Shown in pieces: positions 23,510 through 31,462 of a stretch of 64,000 bases of DNA; the stretch's first letter is position 1, and each line of letters starts with the position of its first letter. Position numbers and translations under genes: made by a program. The stretch is from CAZBAF01 sp964490245 (GTDB taxonomy: Bacteria; Patescibacteriota; Saccharimonadia; Saccharimonadales; JACDBH01): positions 4,749 to 68,748 of the forward strand of contig CAZBAF010000005.1 in assembly GCA_964490245.1 (NCBI GenBank), read 5' to 3'. The notes under the pieces were generated by a model. The model was not told the DNA's origin. It did not search any database and saw only the letters and a program-made list of their open reading frames with translations.

Positions 23510-25051
23510 ATGCCCTCTCTCTACATTAATCAGCAAACTGAAGCCGAGAAGGACGATTACTTATTCGATTGCTTTCACGACACAGGCGTCATTTCGGAAT
23601 TGGTTCATTCAAGGTATACAATTTTGGCAGGCCGTAAAGGCATGGGAAAATCAGCAGTCGCAAGATATCTTGAAAAGAATGCTGAAAAATACGATCTTGA
23701 TTTTGTTTTCAAGTTATCGATCCGCAATTTTAACATAAAGCGGTTTGATACTGAAAAGAACACTCTTGACTCTATTCTGTACTATGTAGTGGTCAAGTCT
23801 ATACAGAAAATGCTTAATGTTAATTATTTTTCTAATGAAGCAGCCAAATACTGGAAGGACTTTTTACTAGATAATGGCCTACAGCAGCTAGCCGATTATG
23901 AATCTTTTGTGACCACAAAAAAATCCCGAAAAACTGGGTTTTCTATAAAAGCAGTAGCTTCCTACCTATTTGCTAAAGGCGAAGGCAGCACAAAGTTGAA
24001 TTTCGAAACTGAAAAGCAACGTGCCGAAATTGCCGACTCACCATCTTCTCTATTTGATTCTCTTCGACAGAGTATTAATCCTAAACATAAAGTAATCATT
24101 TTTATTGATGATATTAGCGATTACCTAGACGAATCTGACAGAAACGTATTATTAAAAGATCTTGCTATCATTCAAAACCTTCTATTAAATTTGCAAACCT
24201 ATAACCTTAATTTTGCAGAGGAGGAGCTGAATCTTCGTTTTGTATCATTGGTTAGAGACGACATCTTTGAGTACATGGAAGGCTCGAATGTAAATAAATT
24301 AAAAACGGATAGCTTGAAACTTGTTTGGGATGAAAAGGCTTTTGCAAGTTTGCTTATTCGACGAATGCCCTATTTTGCCGACAAGCTAGATGAGGCGCTT
24401 GAAAACCCAGTGACTTCACTTAAGGAACGTTTTCCCGATGATATATTTACGGACTTCCTAAAGTCATTCTCGACAAACCGATACGGCAGTAACTTCTATG
24501 CATACATGGCGGCAATATCATTCAACAGACCCCGTGATTTCCTTCAGTTTTGCTATGCGTTGCGTAATCGTTTAAGTTTACGCCACCCTGCAACATTTGA
24601 GAACATTGATGCCGCAGAAATCGAATATTCCAATTATTTTATACAGGAACTGCGTGACGAACTATACGTAGCTAGCAGGGTTTTTGATTATGACTTTAGT
24701 CAGGAGCGCATCGATCACTTAGTAGATATATTGAGTAAGAATGACATGTTTAACTCATCCCAATTAAAAACAGATCTCTCTGCCTTTATAGGCACAAAGA
24801 CCAGCATCGGAAATAAAAAAATTGAAGCCTTACTCGCAGAGTTGTGGAGATACGGGGTAATAGGTGTTTCCGAAAAACCTACTAAATCTATAAAGCCAGC
24901 CAAAAAGACTACTCCCGAGAAAACAGAAAAATTAATACTTTTTAAGTATTTATCTGATTCAGCGGTCTTCACATCAGAGAAAATAAAAAACTACACATTT
25001 TACCTACATCGAGGCTTGTGGTGGTTTGCTAAAAAGAGACGAAACGATTAA
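23510..25051 (+). CDS. P-loop ATPase, Sll1717-like
   Basis: 513 residues. Walker A AGRKGMGKSAVARYL lies at about residues 40-54 and Walker B KVIIFIDDISDYL at about 193-205; the layout FHDTGVISELVHSRYTILAGRKG is that of the P-loop ATPase family named after cyanobacterial Sll1717. The C-terminal third (about 390-500) is helical and winged-helix-like with a Lys-rich linker. Family members are accessory, often on islands, and a role in defence is plausible but not shown. AT-rich codon use contrasts with the chromosome on both sides. Confidence 0.75.
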   Translation: MPSLYINQQTEAEKDDYLFDCFHDTGVISELVHSRYTILAGRKGMGKSAVARYLEKNAEKYDLDFVFKLSIRNFNIKRFDTEKNTLDSILYYVVVKSIQKMLNVNYFSNEAAKYWKDFLLDNGLQQLADYESFVTTKKSRKTGFSIKAVASYLFAKGEGSTKLNFETEKQRAEIADSPSSLFDSLRQSINPKHKVIIFIDDISDYLDESDRNVLLKDLAIIQNLLLNLQTYNLNFAEEELNLRFVSLVRDDIFEYMEGSNVNKLKTDSLKLVWDEKAFASLLIRRMPYFADKLDEALENPVTSLKERFPDDIFTDFLKSFSTNRYGSNFYAYMAAISFNRPRDFLQFCYALRNRLSLRHPATFENIDAAEIEYSNYFIQELRDELYVASRVFDYDFSQERIDHLVDILSKNDMFNSSQLKTDLSAFIGTKTSIGNKKIEALLAELWRYGVIGVSEKPTKSIKPAKKTTPEKTEKLILFKYLSDSAVFTSEKIKNYTFYLHRGLWWFAKKRRND

Positions 25052-25091
25052 GCCAGACTTAAAACTTGGTTCTAATATTGTCGCTGATGCT

Positions 25092-25140
25092 CAGCCAAGC
25101 ATAAGCACTATGAAAAACTTTTCCGGAAGTCTTTCATTTT
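25092..25140 (+). repeat. Third island repeat (right copy of the tRNA-Gln 3' end)
   Basis: 24 bases identical to 22825-22848, then ACTT-TTCCGG-AAGT, a weaker copy of the terminator. Candidate right-hand or internal attachment site. Confidence 0.7.
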
Positions 25141-25178
25141 ATGCTTGTTTATAAAATTATAAATTCTAGTATGTCGGT

Positions 25179-25586
25179 ATGAGGCCGAGTGTGACCCAGA
25201 AGCTGGATTATGGATGTGGTGTTGCCTGCTTTGCCTTTATCTGTGATATGACATTTGAGCAGGCGGTAGAGTTCTTGGGTAAAGAGTATAGCGTTAAGCA
25301 TGGCTGGCGCCCAAGTGATCTAGTGATTAAATTGAATGAAAGAGGCTATAAATACAAGAACCGCTATGTTCGCAAAAAACCAAACATTACTTTTCCTATC
25401 GGAACCATCGTTTTAATTGAGAGGTCAGCAAAGTATCCTGTCGGGCACTACTTGGCTTTGGGCGAAGGTGGCTGGATGGACCCTTGGATTAATTTGCCTA
25501 TTTCGAATAATTTATCATTTGCAAAATCAGGGTTTAGGGAAAAACTTCCGGGCAAGGCTATATACGCCCTTATACCAATTCCATAG
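25179..25586 (+). CDS. C39-like papain-fold protein
   Basis: 135 residues. QKLDYGCGVACFAFICD holds the Gln and Cys of a C39-type cysteine peptidase, VGHYLALGEG the His and MDPW the Asp, in the right order and spacing. With no transporter part it could be a stand-alone peptidase or an inactive binding domain. Third gene of the island; AT-rich codon use. A TAGTAT box lies six bases before the ATG. Confidence 0.72.
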   Translation: MRPSVTQKLDYGCGVACFAFICDMTFEQAVEFLGKEYSVKHGWRPSDLVIKLNERGYKYKNRYVRKKPNITFPIGTIVLIERSAKYPVGHYLALGEGGWMDPWINLPISNNLSFAKSGFREKLPGKAIYALIPIP

Positions 25587-25622
25587 CTGAAAGTTGCGAA
25601 GTACGTCTACTAAGGGCGGCCA

Positions 25623-25657
25623 AGTTAAGTGCCCGCTTTCGAGCGGGCTTTTAACTT
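25623..25657. terminator. Terminator at the right end of the island
   Basis: AAGTTAA...GCCCGCT-TTCG-AGCGGGC...TTAACTT: a long stem with a TTTT run on the plus strand. It separates the island from the convergent FMN reductase gene. Confidence 0.75.
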
Positions 25658-25718
25658 GGTGCGGATCAAAGAGCAAGCTGCTTTGCCTTTAGGGTTTCGG
25701 CTCGTAAGTCGAATCCCC

Positions 25719-26300
25719 TTATCCGGTGCCGCGTAGCCTGCGGGTCCATACGCCGAGCGCTCGCATGAGTTCACTGATTCTTTCCAGGGTAGGCTCGTCG
25801 GCCAGTTTGCCGTTATCCATCTTTTCGTGCACGGATGACACCATAACTTCCGGCTTGTTGAGGAGGTGAACGTTGAGCGATACGCAGACTTGCCGCAGTA
25901 TGTACTGGGCCCTTGCGCCACCGAACATGCCTGGCGAGGCGCTCATGATAGCACCGGGCTTGTCATCAAGACTATTGTCTCCGGCGGGCCGGCTTGCCCA
26001 ATCGAGAACGTTTTTTAAAAAGCCGGGGATTGCATAGTTGTATTCGGGCGTTACGATGAGGATGGCGCCGGCTGACTGTATCTTTTGTTTAAAATCCTTG
26101 ACTGCGCTTGGCATTTCCTGTTCCAGTTCCTGGTTGTATAAGGGGAAATCGCCAATCTTGTCATAGATTTCTAAAGACATGTCGTCGGGACAGATGTCGG
26201 ATGATGCCTGAAGTAAGCAGCTTGTCTCTAGCAGGGTTTGATTAAAGGACTCTTCCCGCAAACTGCCGCCAAACCCTAAAATACGCACCACATCATTCAT
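25719..26300 (-). CDS. NADPH-dependent FMN reductase
   Basis: 193 residues, flavodoxin-like fold. ILGFGGSLREESFNQTLLE binds the FMN phosphate and VTPEYNYAIPGFLKNVLDW is the diagnostic family motif. Such enzymes reduce FMN, quinones or chromate and help in redox stress. It begins 18 bases after the stop of the SDR gene at 26319-27071, so both are one transcript, under the promoter with a Crp/Fnr-type site at 27152. Confidence 0.9.
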   Translation of the reverse strand: MNDVVRILGFGGSLREESFNQTLLETSCLLQASSDICPDDMSLEIYDKIGDFPLYNQELEQEMPSAVKDFKQKIQSAGAILIVTPEYNYAIPGFLKNVLDWASRPAGDNSLDDKPGAIMSASPGMFGGARAQYILRQVCVSLNVHLLNKPEVMVSSVHEKMDNGKLADEPTLERISELMRALGVWTRRLRGTG

Positions 26301-26318
26301 AAACGCTCCGCGTGCTGC

Positions 26319-27071
26319 TCATTGCGCCAGATACCCTCCGTCGACAGGATAGTATGATCCTGTGACGAAAGAAGATTGGCCGGTGCTGAGCCAAAAGATA
26401 GTTTGGGCTACCTCTGAGGCTTCGCCGAGCCGGCCGAGCGGATGCAGTGCGACGAGCTCGTCCATGGCTTCTTTGCCCAGGCCTTCCCGCACAAGCGGTG
26501 TGTTTATATAGCCCGGGCCAACGGCATTAATGCGGATTTGCCGGTCGGCGTATTCCAGCGCCGCAGCTTTTGTGAGGCCGACAACCCCGTGCTTGGCTGC
26601 TATGTATGCGGGTGAATTTTTAGTACCGACTGCCCCTAATATTGAAGCAACATTAACGATGCAGCCCCCGCCGCTTTTTAGAAGCGCGGGGATTTGATAA
26701 CGCATGCCATAAAAGACACCTGAGAGATTAATTGCAATTACCTTATCCCAGTCATCCAAAGGGTAATCGGCGACAGGTGCCAATTGGCCGCCGATACCTG
26801 CATTGTTGCAGGCCACATGCAAACCGCCGAACTGTTCGACTGTTTGCCGCACCAGTTCTTCTACCTGGTGATGATCGGCGGTGTCGGCCTTAATAAACGA
26901 AGCTTCACCTTCGTTGCCGGTTATCTCGTCTTTGACCTTTTGGCCGGCCGTCTCATCAATATCTGACACCACTACCCGTGCACCTGCCTGAGCATATAAA
27001 AGCGCAACTTCCCGGCCAATCCCCGACCCTGCGCCAGTTACAATAGCAACCTTGTTTTCGAGTTCTTTCAT
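26319..27071 (-). CDS. Short-chain dehydrogenase/reductase
   Basis: 250 residues from the ATG at 27071. Rossmann motif VTGAGSGIGREVALLYA, the NNAGIGG motif, catalytic SPAYIAAKHG (YxxxK) and the SDR C-terminal PVDGGYLAQ. It oxidises or reduces a hydroxy/keto substrate with NAD(P)H; the substrate is not evident. AGAGG is seven bases upstream of the ATG. Co-transcribed with the FMN reductase. Confidence 0.92.
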   Translation of the reverse strand: MKELENKVAIVTGAGSGIGREVALLYAQAGARVVVSDIDETAGQKVKDEITGNEGEASFIKADTADHHQVEELVRQTVEQFGGLHVACNNAGIGGQLAPVADYPLDDWDKVIAINLSGVFYGMRYQIPALLKSGGGCIVNVASILGAVGTKNSPAYIAAKHGVVGLTKAAALEYADRQIRINAVGPGYINTPLVREGLGKEAMDELVALHPLGRLGEASEVAQTIFWLSTGQSSFVTGSYYPVDGGYLAQ

Positions 27072-27118
27072 AGCCAAGCCTCTTATGACGAGTCGTTAAT
27101 TTACTGCCCCTCTGCAGG

Positions 27119-27169
27119 TAGCTGCATAATACTGCCAGCTGGCCGCCATGTCAGTAATATAATTTACAG
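27119..27169 (-). promoter_or_regulatory. SDR-FMN reductase promoter with Crp/Fnr-type operator
   Basis: Minus-strand CTGACA (27154-27149), 17-base spacer, TATTAT (27131-27126), start near 27119. The palindrome CAGTAA-N6-TTACAG (27152-27169) overlaps the -35 box and is centred about 41.5 bases upstream of the predicted start, the class II activator position. Confidence 0.55.
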
Positions 27170-27321
27170 TATCTTAGGTCTGCCGAGCGTTGCCGTGGAC
27201 ATTCGGCTATGGTCAGGGTGCGCGAATTCGAATGTTTTTCTTGGCAAAATATTTCAGGAACAGGCGTGAAGTACGCCACTATTTTGTAAAGACAGCCATG
27301 TTTTTATGAGATAATGCCATC

Positions 27322-27750
27322 ATGAAAGAAATGCGGTTCGCGGTTGACATACATGCTACCAAAGAAAAAGTCTGGGACACATTGTGGCAGGACGAAACGT
27401 TTCGGGAGTGGGCAGGCATCATAGATCCGGGTACGCATTTAGTCGGTGATTTAAAGGTTGGCGGCGAGGTGCAGTTTATCTCTGCGAACGGCTATGGGGT
27501 GACCAGTCTGGTTGAGGAGTTGGTAATGAACGAGTTTTTACTGCTGAGGCACCAGGCCGATACTCAAGAGTACGGCCAGCAGGGGCGCGAAAAGGAATGG
27601 ACAGGCGGCGCCGAAAGCTACACACTGACAGAAAAGGATGGCATGACCACCCTGACGGTTGCGTTCGGTGTCCCGCCGGACCTTGAAGAGTATTTTAAGA
27701 TTAACTATCCCATAGCCTTAGCAAGAATCAAGCAGCTGGCCGAGCAATAA
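27322..27750 (+). CDS. START-like (AHSA1/SRPBCC) domain protein
   Basis: 142 residues. MRFAVDIHATKEKVWDTLWQDE opens the helix-grip fold; WTGGAESYTLTEKDGMTTLTV forms the ligand-cavity strands. Members bind hydrophobic ligands or assist Hsp90, but the ligand here is unknown. GATAAT lies six bases before the ATG, suggesting a leaderless transcript diverging from the SDR operon. Confidence 0.88.
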   Translation: MKEMRFAVDIHATKEKVWDTLWQDETFREWAGIIDPGTHLVGDLKVGGEVQFISANGYGVTSLVEELVMNEFLLLRHQADTQEYGQQGREKEWTGGAESYTLTEKDGMTTLTVAFGVPPDLEEYFKINYPIALARIKQLAEQ

Positions 27751-27864
27751 TTAAAGTTGGCGTTTTGGCGCGGTTTGATGTATCGGCCGACGGCTGCCAA
27801 GCATAATCAGGACTTTGTTTGCTGCCACGCGGACCGATGACTCTGCTTAATATTATTGCGGGTA

Positions 27865-27909
27865 TTGTAAGATTTTTTACAGTAACAAAGCGTTTTAACG
27901 CTGTAGAGT
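27865..27909 (+). promoter_or_regulatory. Histidine kinase promoter with Crp/Fnr-type operator
   Basis: TTGTAA-GATTTT-TTACAG (27865-27882) is centred about 42 bases upstream of the start predicted from a weak TAGAGT -10 box (27904-27909). No clear -35 box is present, as expected for activator-dependent promoters. Confidence 0.5.
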
Positions 27910-27919
27910 GGTCGATAGG

Positions 27920-29692
27920 ATGAATATCAGGAAAGTACTTCGGCTGACGCACCGCGAGCTGACGGCAAGCCCAATGGTGCCCGCGGTTTTGGTGTTCTTG
28001 ACGTTTTTAGTATTGATTGCCTCGGGTTGGCGGACGGCGTATGTCGATATAGACAATACGCGCGACAGGCTGGTGGGTGAACGGGCAATATTGAACGAGA
28101 ATAACGTGCTTCAACAGGTGCACTCGTACGAGAATGCACTGCTTGCAGCACGCGGCCTAATGCTTAGCAGTGATGAAGTGAATCGCGAGGAGTGGACGAG
28201 TTTTGTGGGCGCGCTGAGATTGGGCGAGCGGCGGCGGGGCATGCTTGGATTGGGGTATGCTGAATTTGTTGCTGCTGACAATCTTGACCGGTACGAACGC
28301 ACGGTGCGCGCCGACGGGGCGACGGGTTTTCGCATTTGGCCGAAAGAACCGCGGCGTGATGCCTATACAACCATTAAATACATTGAGCCTTTCAATAATA
28401 TCAACCGCTCGGCACTTGGTTATGACATGTACTCTGAACCAACCCGCCGCAAAGCTATGGACCGCGCAGCCGAAACCGGGCAGCCGGCTATGACCTCAAA
28501 ATTACTGCTGGTGCAGGGCGGCGAAAACCGGATGGTAGGTCTGAACCTGTATCAGGCTTTGTATCGAGAGGGAGTGCCGCTTGAGACGGAAGAACAGCGG
28601 CGGGCAGCCGTTAAAGGTTTTGTCTACGCTCCGTTTATAACCGAGCAGCTGTTCTCGAGCGTGTTTGAAGAGCGTGATCAGCGTTATAATGTCCGGGTTT
28701 ATGACGGGCTTGAAGCCAATCCGGATAATCTGCTTTATGCCCAGCACGAAAGCGACCATGGCTATAGCTGGGTTCGCACCGATACCGTGGGGGTGGCTGG
28801 AGCGCACTGGACCTTTGAGTTTGGTATAAGCGATACGGCCATACCAAAAGCTATTCGCGATCGTCCGCGCAATGTGCTGGGCGGCGGCCTTATCCTGGCC
28901 TTTGGTGTGGCGACATTGGTCTATCTGCTTTTGCAGCGCCGTATGAAAAGTCTGGCCGAGAAAGAAGAGCGCCGGGTGCAAAAGGCTAAGGACAGTATGC
29001 TCTCGTTGGCTTCGCACCAGCTCCGCACACCGGCGACCGGCGTCAAGCAGTATGTCGGCATGGTGCTGGAGGGCTTTACCGGCGATCTGTCCCCCGAACA
29101 GCAGGCTATGCTGCAGAAAGCCTACGACAGCAATGAACGGCAGCTGCGTATCATCAACGAGTTTCTATACCTGGCCAAGACAGAGGCCGACAGAATTATC
29201 GTGACGCCGCAGCGGTTTGAGCTGCGGCCGCTGGTGCAGGATGTGCTGGACACCATGCAGGACGAAATTCGGGAGGCCGGCCATACCGTCCGGCTTATGT
29301 CGCCTAAAAGGCGCGTTTATGTGGCTGCAGATATTCACAGTACCCGGATGATAATCGAAAATCTTATCAGCAATGCAGTTAAGTACACGCCGCCAGGTGG
29401 CAAAATTGATATTACGATTAAAGATAAAAGGGGCGAGGTGCAGGTTGTTGTCAAAGATTCGGGCGTGGGCATAGCAGAGAAGGATTTTCCAAAACTTTTC
29501 CGTCAGTTTTCGCGTATTCCCAACGAGCTGACCAAGCAAACGCCGGGCAGCGGCATCGGACTGTACCTGGCCTGCCAGCTGGCCATAAGAAATAAGGGTT
29601 CTATCACGGTCGCTTCGGAGCAGGGTAAAGGTTCTGAGTTTACTCTGCATCTGACAGCGAAAACAGTAAGAAATTTTACAGAAAACCAGTGA
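27920..29692 (+). CDS. Sensor histidine kinase with CHASE domain
   Basis: 590 residues from the ATG at 27920. A first membrane helix (about 18-36) and a second (about 322-342) frame an extracellular CHASE domain, recognisable by IEPFNNINRSALGYDMYSEPTRRKAMDRA. Then a dimerisation helix with the phospho-acceptor His in LASHQLRTPATGVKQ, N box ENLISNAVKYTPPGG, G1 DSGVGIAE, F box and G2 GSGIGLYLACQL. CHASE domains sense small molecules outside the cell. The receiver protein follows 23 bases after the stop and is its probable partner. Confidence 0.93.
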   Translation: MNIRKVLRLTHRELTASPMVPAVLVFLTFLVLIASGWRTAYVDIDNTRDRLVGERAILNENNVLQQVHSYENALLAARGLMLSSDEVNREEWTSFVGALRLGERRRGMLGLGYAEFVAADNLDRYERTVRADGATGFRIWPKEPRRDAYTTIKYIEPFNNINRSALGYDMYSEPTRRKAMDRAAETGQPAMTSKLLLVQGGENRMVGLNLYQALYREGVPLETEEQRRAAVKGFVYAPFITEQLFSSVFEERDQRYNVRVYDGLEANPDNLLYAQHESDHGYSWVRTDTVGVAGAHWTFEFGISDTAIPKAIRDRPRNVLGGGLILAFGVATLVYLLLQRRMKSLAEKEERRVQKAKDSMLSLASHQLRTPATGVKQYVGMVLEGFTGDLSPEQQAMLQKAYDSNERQLRIINEFLYLAKTEADRIIVTPQRFELRPLVQDVLDTMQDEIREAGHTVRLMSPKRRVYVAADIHSTRMIIENLISNAVKYTPPGGKIDITIKDKRGEVQVVVKDSGVGIAEKDFPKLFRQFSRIPNELTKQTPGSGIGLYLACQLAIRNKGSITVASEQGKGSEFTLHLTAKTVRNFTENQ

Positions 29693-29708
29693 TCGGAATC
29701 AGTAGGAT
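29664..29708 (+). promoter_or_regulatory. Receiver gene promoter with Crp/Fnr-type operator
   Basis: CAGTAA-GAAATT-TTACAG (29664-29681), inside the 3' end of the kinase gene, is centred about 42 bases before the start predicted from TAGGAT (29703-29708), which itself lies seven bases before the receiver ATG. Spacing equals that at 27865. Confidence 0.5.
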
Positions 29709-29715
29709 TATATAA

Positions 29716-30084
29716 ATGAGTCACAAGAAAATTTTGGTGGTTGAAGACGAAAAAACACTAAACAGCGCTTATCAAGCCATACTCGAAAAGGCCGGCTATA
29801 TTGTAGAGGTCGCTTATGATGGCAGCGAGGCGCTGGAGGTTCTTAAAAATTTTCAACCCGATATTATTCTGCTTGATTTAAAAATGCCGACACTTGACGG
29901 CATAGGATTTCTTAAAGAGTATCAGGCGCTGGAGACCGGACCGCGCAGTAAGATAATTCTGTTTAGCAATTACGATTTGCAGCAGGAAATCGACGAGGCA
30001 TATAATCTCGGCGCCGACAAGTACGTGCTCAAAGCATGGGCTTCGCCCAAAGATCTGCTGAAGATTATTGAAGACATCGATTAG
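29716..30084 (+). CDS. Stand-alone response regulator receiver protein
   Basis: 122 residues, only a CheY-like receiver domain: acidic pair VEDEK near the N terminus, phospho-acceptor Asp in IILLDLKMP, FSNYD in place of the usual TA switch region, and conserved Lys in DKYVLKAWA. With no DNA-binding domain its output must be protein-protein contact. It partners the CHASE kinase just upstream. Its stop overlaps the stop of the Crp/Fnr gene on the other strand by four bases. Confidence 0.92.
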   Translation: MSHKKILVVEDEKTLNSAYQAILEKAGYIVEVAYDGSEALEVLKNFQPDIILLDLKMPTLDGIGFLKEYQALETGPRSKIILFSNYDLQQEIDEAYNLGADKYVLKAWASPKDLLKIIEDID

Positions 30085-30722
30085 CTGACAAAATTGCTGG
30101 TGATTTCCCTGCCGACTGTTTTCATGAGTAGTGACCTGTCAACCACATAATGTTTGCGGCGGTGCATAATGACATTGGCTTTTTTAAGCTTGCTCATTTC
30201 GCCTGCGACTGTTTCACGGGTCAGGCCAAGATTGTCGGCGATGAACTGATGGGTAACCGGCAGGCCAAGACTGAGCAATCCATTGCCCTTTGTCTGGCCA
30301 TGACGCATCGCGAGATAAAAAAGAAAATAGAGAATCTTGTTGGTGGCGTGTGACTGTTGAAGCGCTAAATTTCTGATCAGCGAACTGGCTGATTCGCGCG
30401 ACATAAATGCGTGCAGATGTTCAAAAAGATCCTGATCTTCGCACTCGGACTTTAAAATTGGTATAAGTACAGAATCTTCGAGAGTTTCGTGATAGAACAT
30501 GGCAGACTTGCTTGCTCCGGTAAGCCAGTCAACCGGGAAAATGTCACCTTTTGAGTATGCCCCCACTACTTTTTGGTTGCCGTCATTATCAATCGCATAC
30601 ACCTTTAGGCAGCCTTTGCGGACCAGAAAGCCATAGCGCGGCACCTCACCCTGAAACAGTACTACGCTGGCTTTAGGATAACGAACGGAAGAGATTTTTC
30701 CTTTGTAGCTGGGTAGTTTCAT
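30081..30722 (-). CDS. Crp/Fnr family transcriptional regulator
   Basis: 213 residues. Residues about 15-110 form the cyclic-nucleotide-binding-like barrel (GEVPRYGFLVRKGCLKVYAID ... GAYSKGDIFPVDWLTG); the dimerisation helix follows; the HTH is PVTHQFIADNLGLTRETVAGEMSKLKKANVI with the Crp-type recognition helix. No Fnr-type cysteine cluster, so an oxygen-sensing iron-sulfur centre is unlikely. A perfect TTTTGTAA-N6-TTACAAAA palindrome is 17 bases before its ATG, suggesting autoregulation, and similar sites precede three other transcripts nearby. Confidence 0.9.
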   Translation of the reverse strand: MKLPSYKGKISSVRYPKASVVLFQGEVPRYGFLVRKGCLKVYAIDNDGNQKVVGAYSKGDIFPVDWLTGASKSAMFYHETLEDSVLIPILKSECEDQDLFEHLHAFMSRESASSLIRNLALQQSHATNKILYFLFYLAMRHGQTKGNGLLSLGLPVTHQFIADNLGLTRETVAGEMSKLKKANVIMHRRKHYVVDRSLLMKTVGREITSNFVS

Positions 30723-30738
30723 ATGCTTACAGTGTACG

Positions 30739-30836
30739 TTTTGTAAGTATTTTTACAAAATTGATGTTGGACAGGTTACAGAACAGGACGGACAGCTGTC
30801 CTATGATGGACGTAATCGTTTAGCGATAAACGATTA
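30739..30836. promoter_or_regulatory. Regulatory region between crp-like gene and envelope operon
   Basis: Three palindromes in 100 bases: TTTTGTAA-N6-TTACAAAA (30739-30760), a Crp/Fnr-type operator; GGACAGCTGTCC (30790-30801); and a perfect 10-bp-arm inverted repeat TAATCGTTTA/TAAACGATTA with loop GCGA (30813-30836). A -10 box TATGAT at 30802-30807 puts the plus-strand start near 30813, so the first site lies at about -63 and the last one on the start point. This suggests one activator and at least one repressor. Confidence 0.6.
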
Positions 30837-30908
30837 ATCAACCAAAGGGTACTTTAAAAATTCAGCATCCAACAAAGTCATTAATTAACTTCAAAAAAGG
30901 AGGAGATT

Positions 30909-30995
30909 ATGAAACAGCCACCCGCAAATGTAGACACCATGATCAGGCATTTCCTGAAGCGGAAGTTCGAGCAGTTTCCGGAATTAACTGAATAG
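30909..30995 (+). CDS. 28-residue small protein at the head of the envelope operon
   Basis: ATG at 30909 is preceded by AAGGAGGAGAT, one of the strongest ribosome binding sites in the window, and the frame runs 28 codons to TAG. The peptide starts MKQPPANVDTMIRHFLKRKF and is basic and amphipathic. A very similar AAAAAGGAGG site precedes the next gene 33 bases later. The strong site supports translation; the function is unknown and it could be a leader peptide. Confidence 0.55.
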   Translation: MKQPPANVDTMIRHFLKRKFEQFPELTE

Positions 30996-31027
30996 TCTAG
31001 GCCATAGCCAGGCAAAAAGGAGGCATT

Positions 31028-31423
31028 ATGGCAGAAACATATCGTAAAGTATCACGCTACCGCGAACCGGTCGAAGATCGTAATGCGGTAGTGGAAGAAG
31101 AAAATTTGGCAGTTGCAGATGCGAACCCGGGGGTAACACGGGCACAGATGATTGTGCGCTTCGTGCTTGGAGTTTTGCTCAGCCTGCTTGCTCTGCGCTT
31201 TATATTGGCGCTTTTTGGAGCAAACCAGGCAAACGGTTTTGTGAACCTGGTATACGACGTGACCTCTCCGTTGGTGGCGCCGTTCCGGGGCCTGTTTAAC
31301 CTGGAGGCCTCATCCGGAGTTGCGCGCTTTGAGACAGAAACCCTCGTTGCCGCATTTGTGTATATGCTGATTGGGATTGGCATTATCCGCCTCTTGGATA
31401 TTTTCAGACAGCGGAGTGTCTAG
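31028..31423 (+). CDS. YggT-like membrane protein
   Basis: 131 residues: a polar N terminus of about 38 residues, a membrane helix at about 41-63, the loop NQANGFVNLVYDVTSPLVAPFRGLF typical of YggT-family proteins, and a second helix at about 103-122. YggT proteins have roles linked to osmotic stress and cell shape. Preceded by AAAAAGGAGG. Part of an operon with GlsB-like and YtxH-like proteins, which points to envelope stress. Confidence 0.75.
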   Translation: MAETYRKVSRYREPVEDRNAVVEEENLAVADANPGVTRAQMIVRFVLGVLLSLLALRFILALFGANQANGFVNLVYDVTSPLVAPFRGLFNLEASSGVARFETETLVAAFVYMLIGIGIIRLLDIFRQRSV

Positions 31424-31462
31424 GCGGCGGAGTAGGTAATCAAAGAAAGGAAGGAGGAGTAC

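Larger units (their letters stand above)
22825..25610 (+). mobile_element. Genomic island of one-gene units at the tRNA-Gln 3' end
   Basis: 24 bases starting in the tRNA-Gln acceptor end (22825-22848) recur exactly at 25092-25115. A third, partial copy (CCCCAGCCA at 23417-23425 and ATGAAAGACTT at 23452-23462) lies between. Each copy is followed by a small terminator hairpin (AAGACTT...AAGTCTT) and then by one gene: a 2H phosphoesterase, a P-loop ATPase, a C39-like protein. A 16-base repeat AGTTGCGAAGTACGTC follows the first and third genes (23395-23410, 25592-25607). The whole stretch is far more AT-rich than its neighbours. No integrase lies within it. Confidence 0.7.

Noticed and set aside
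25690..25730. tRNA 3' fragment (TCGAATCCCC...) to the right of the island
   Set aside because: The T-arm-like bases overlap the end of the FMN reductase gene and do not match tRNA-Gln closely; chance similarity cannot be excluded.
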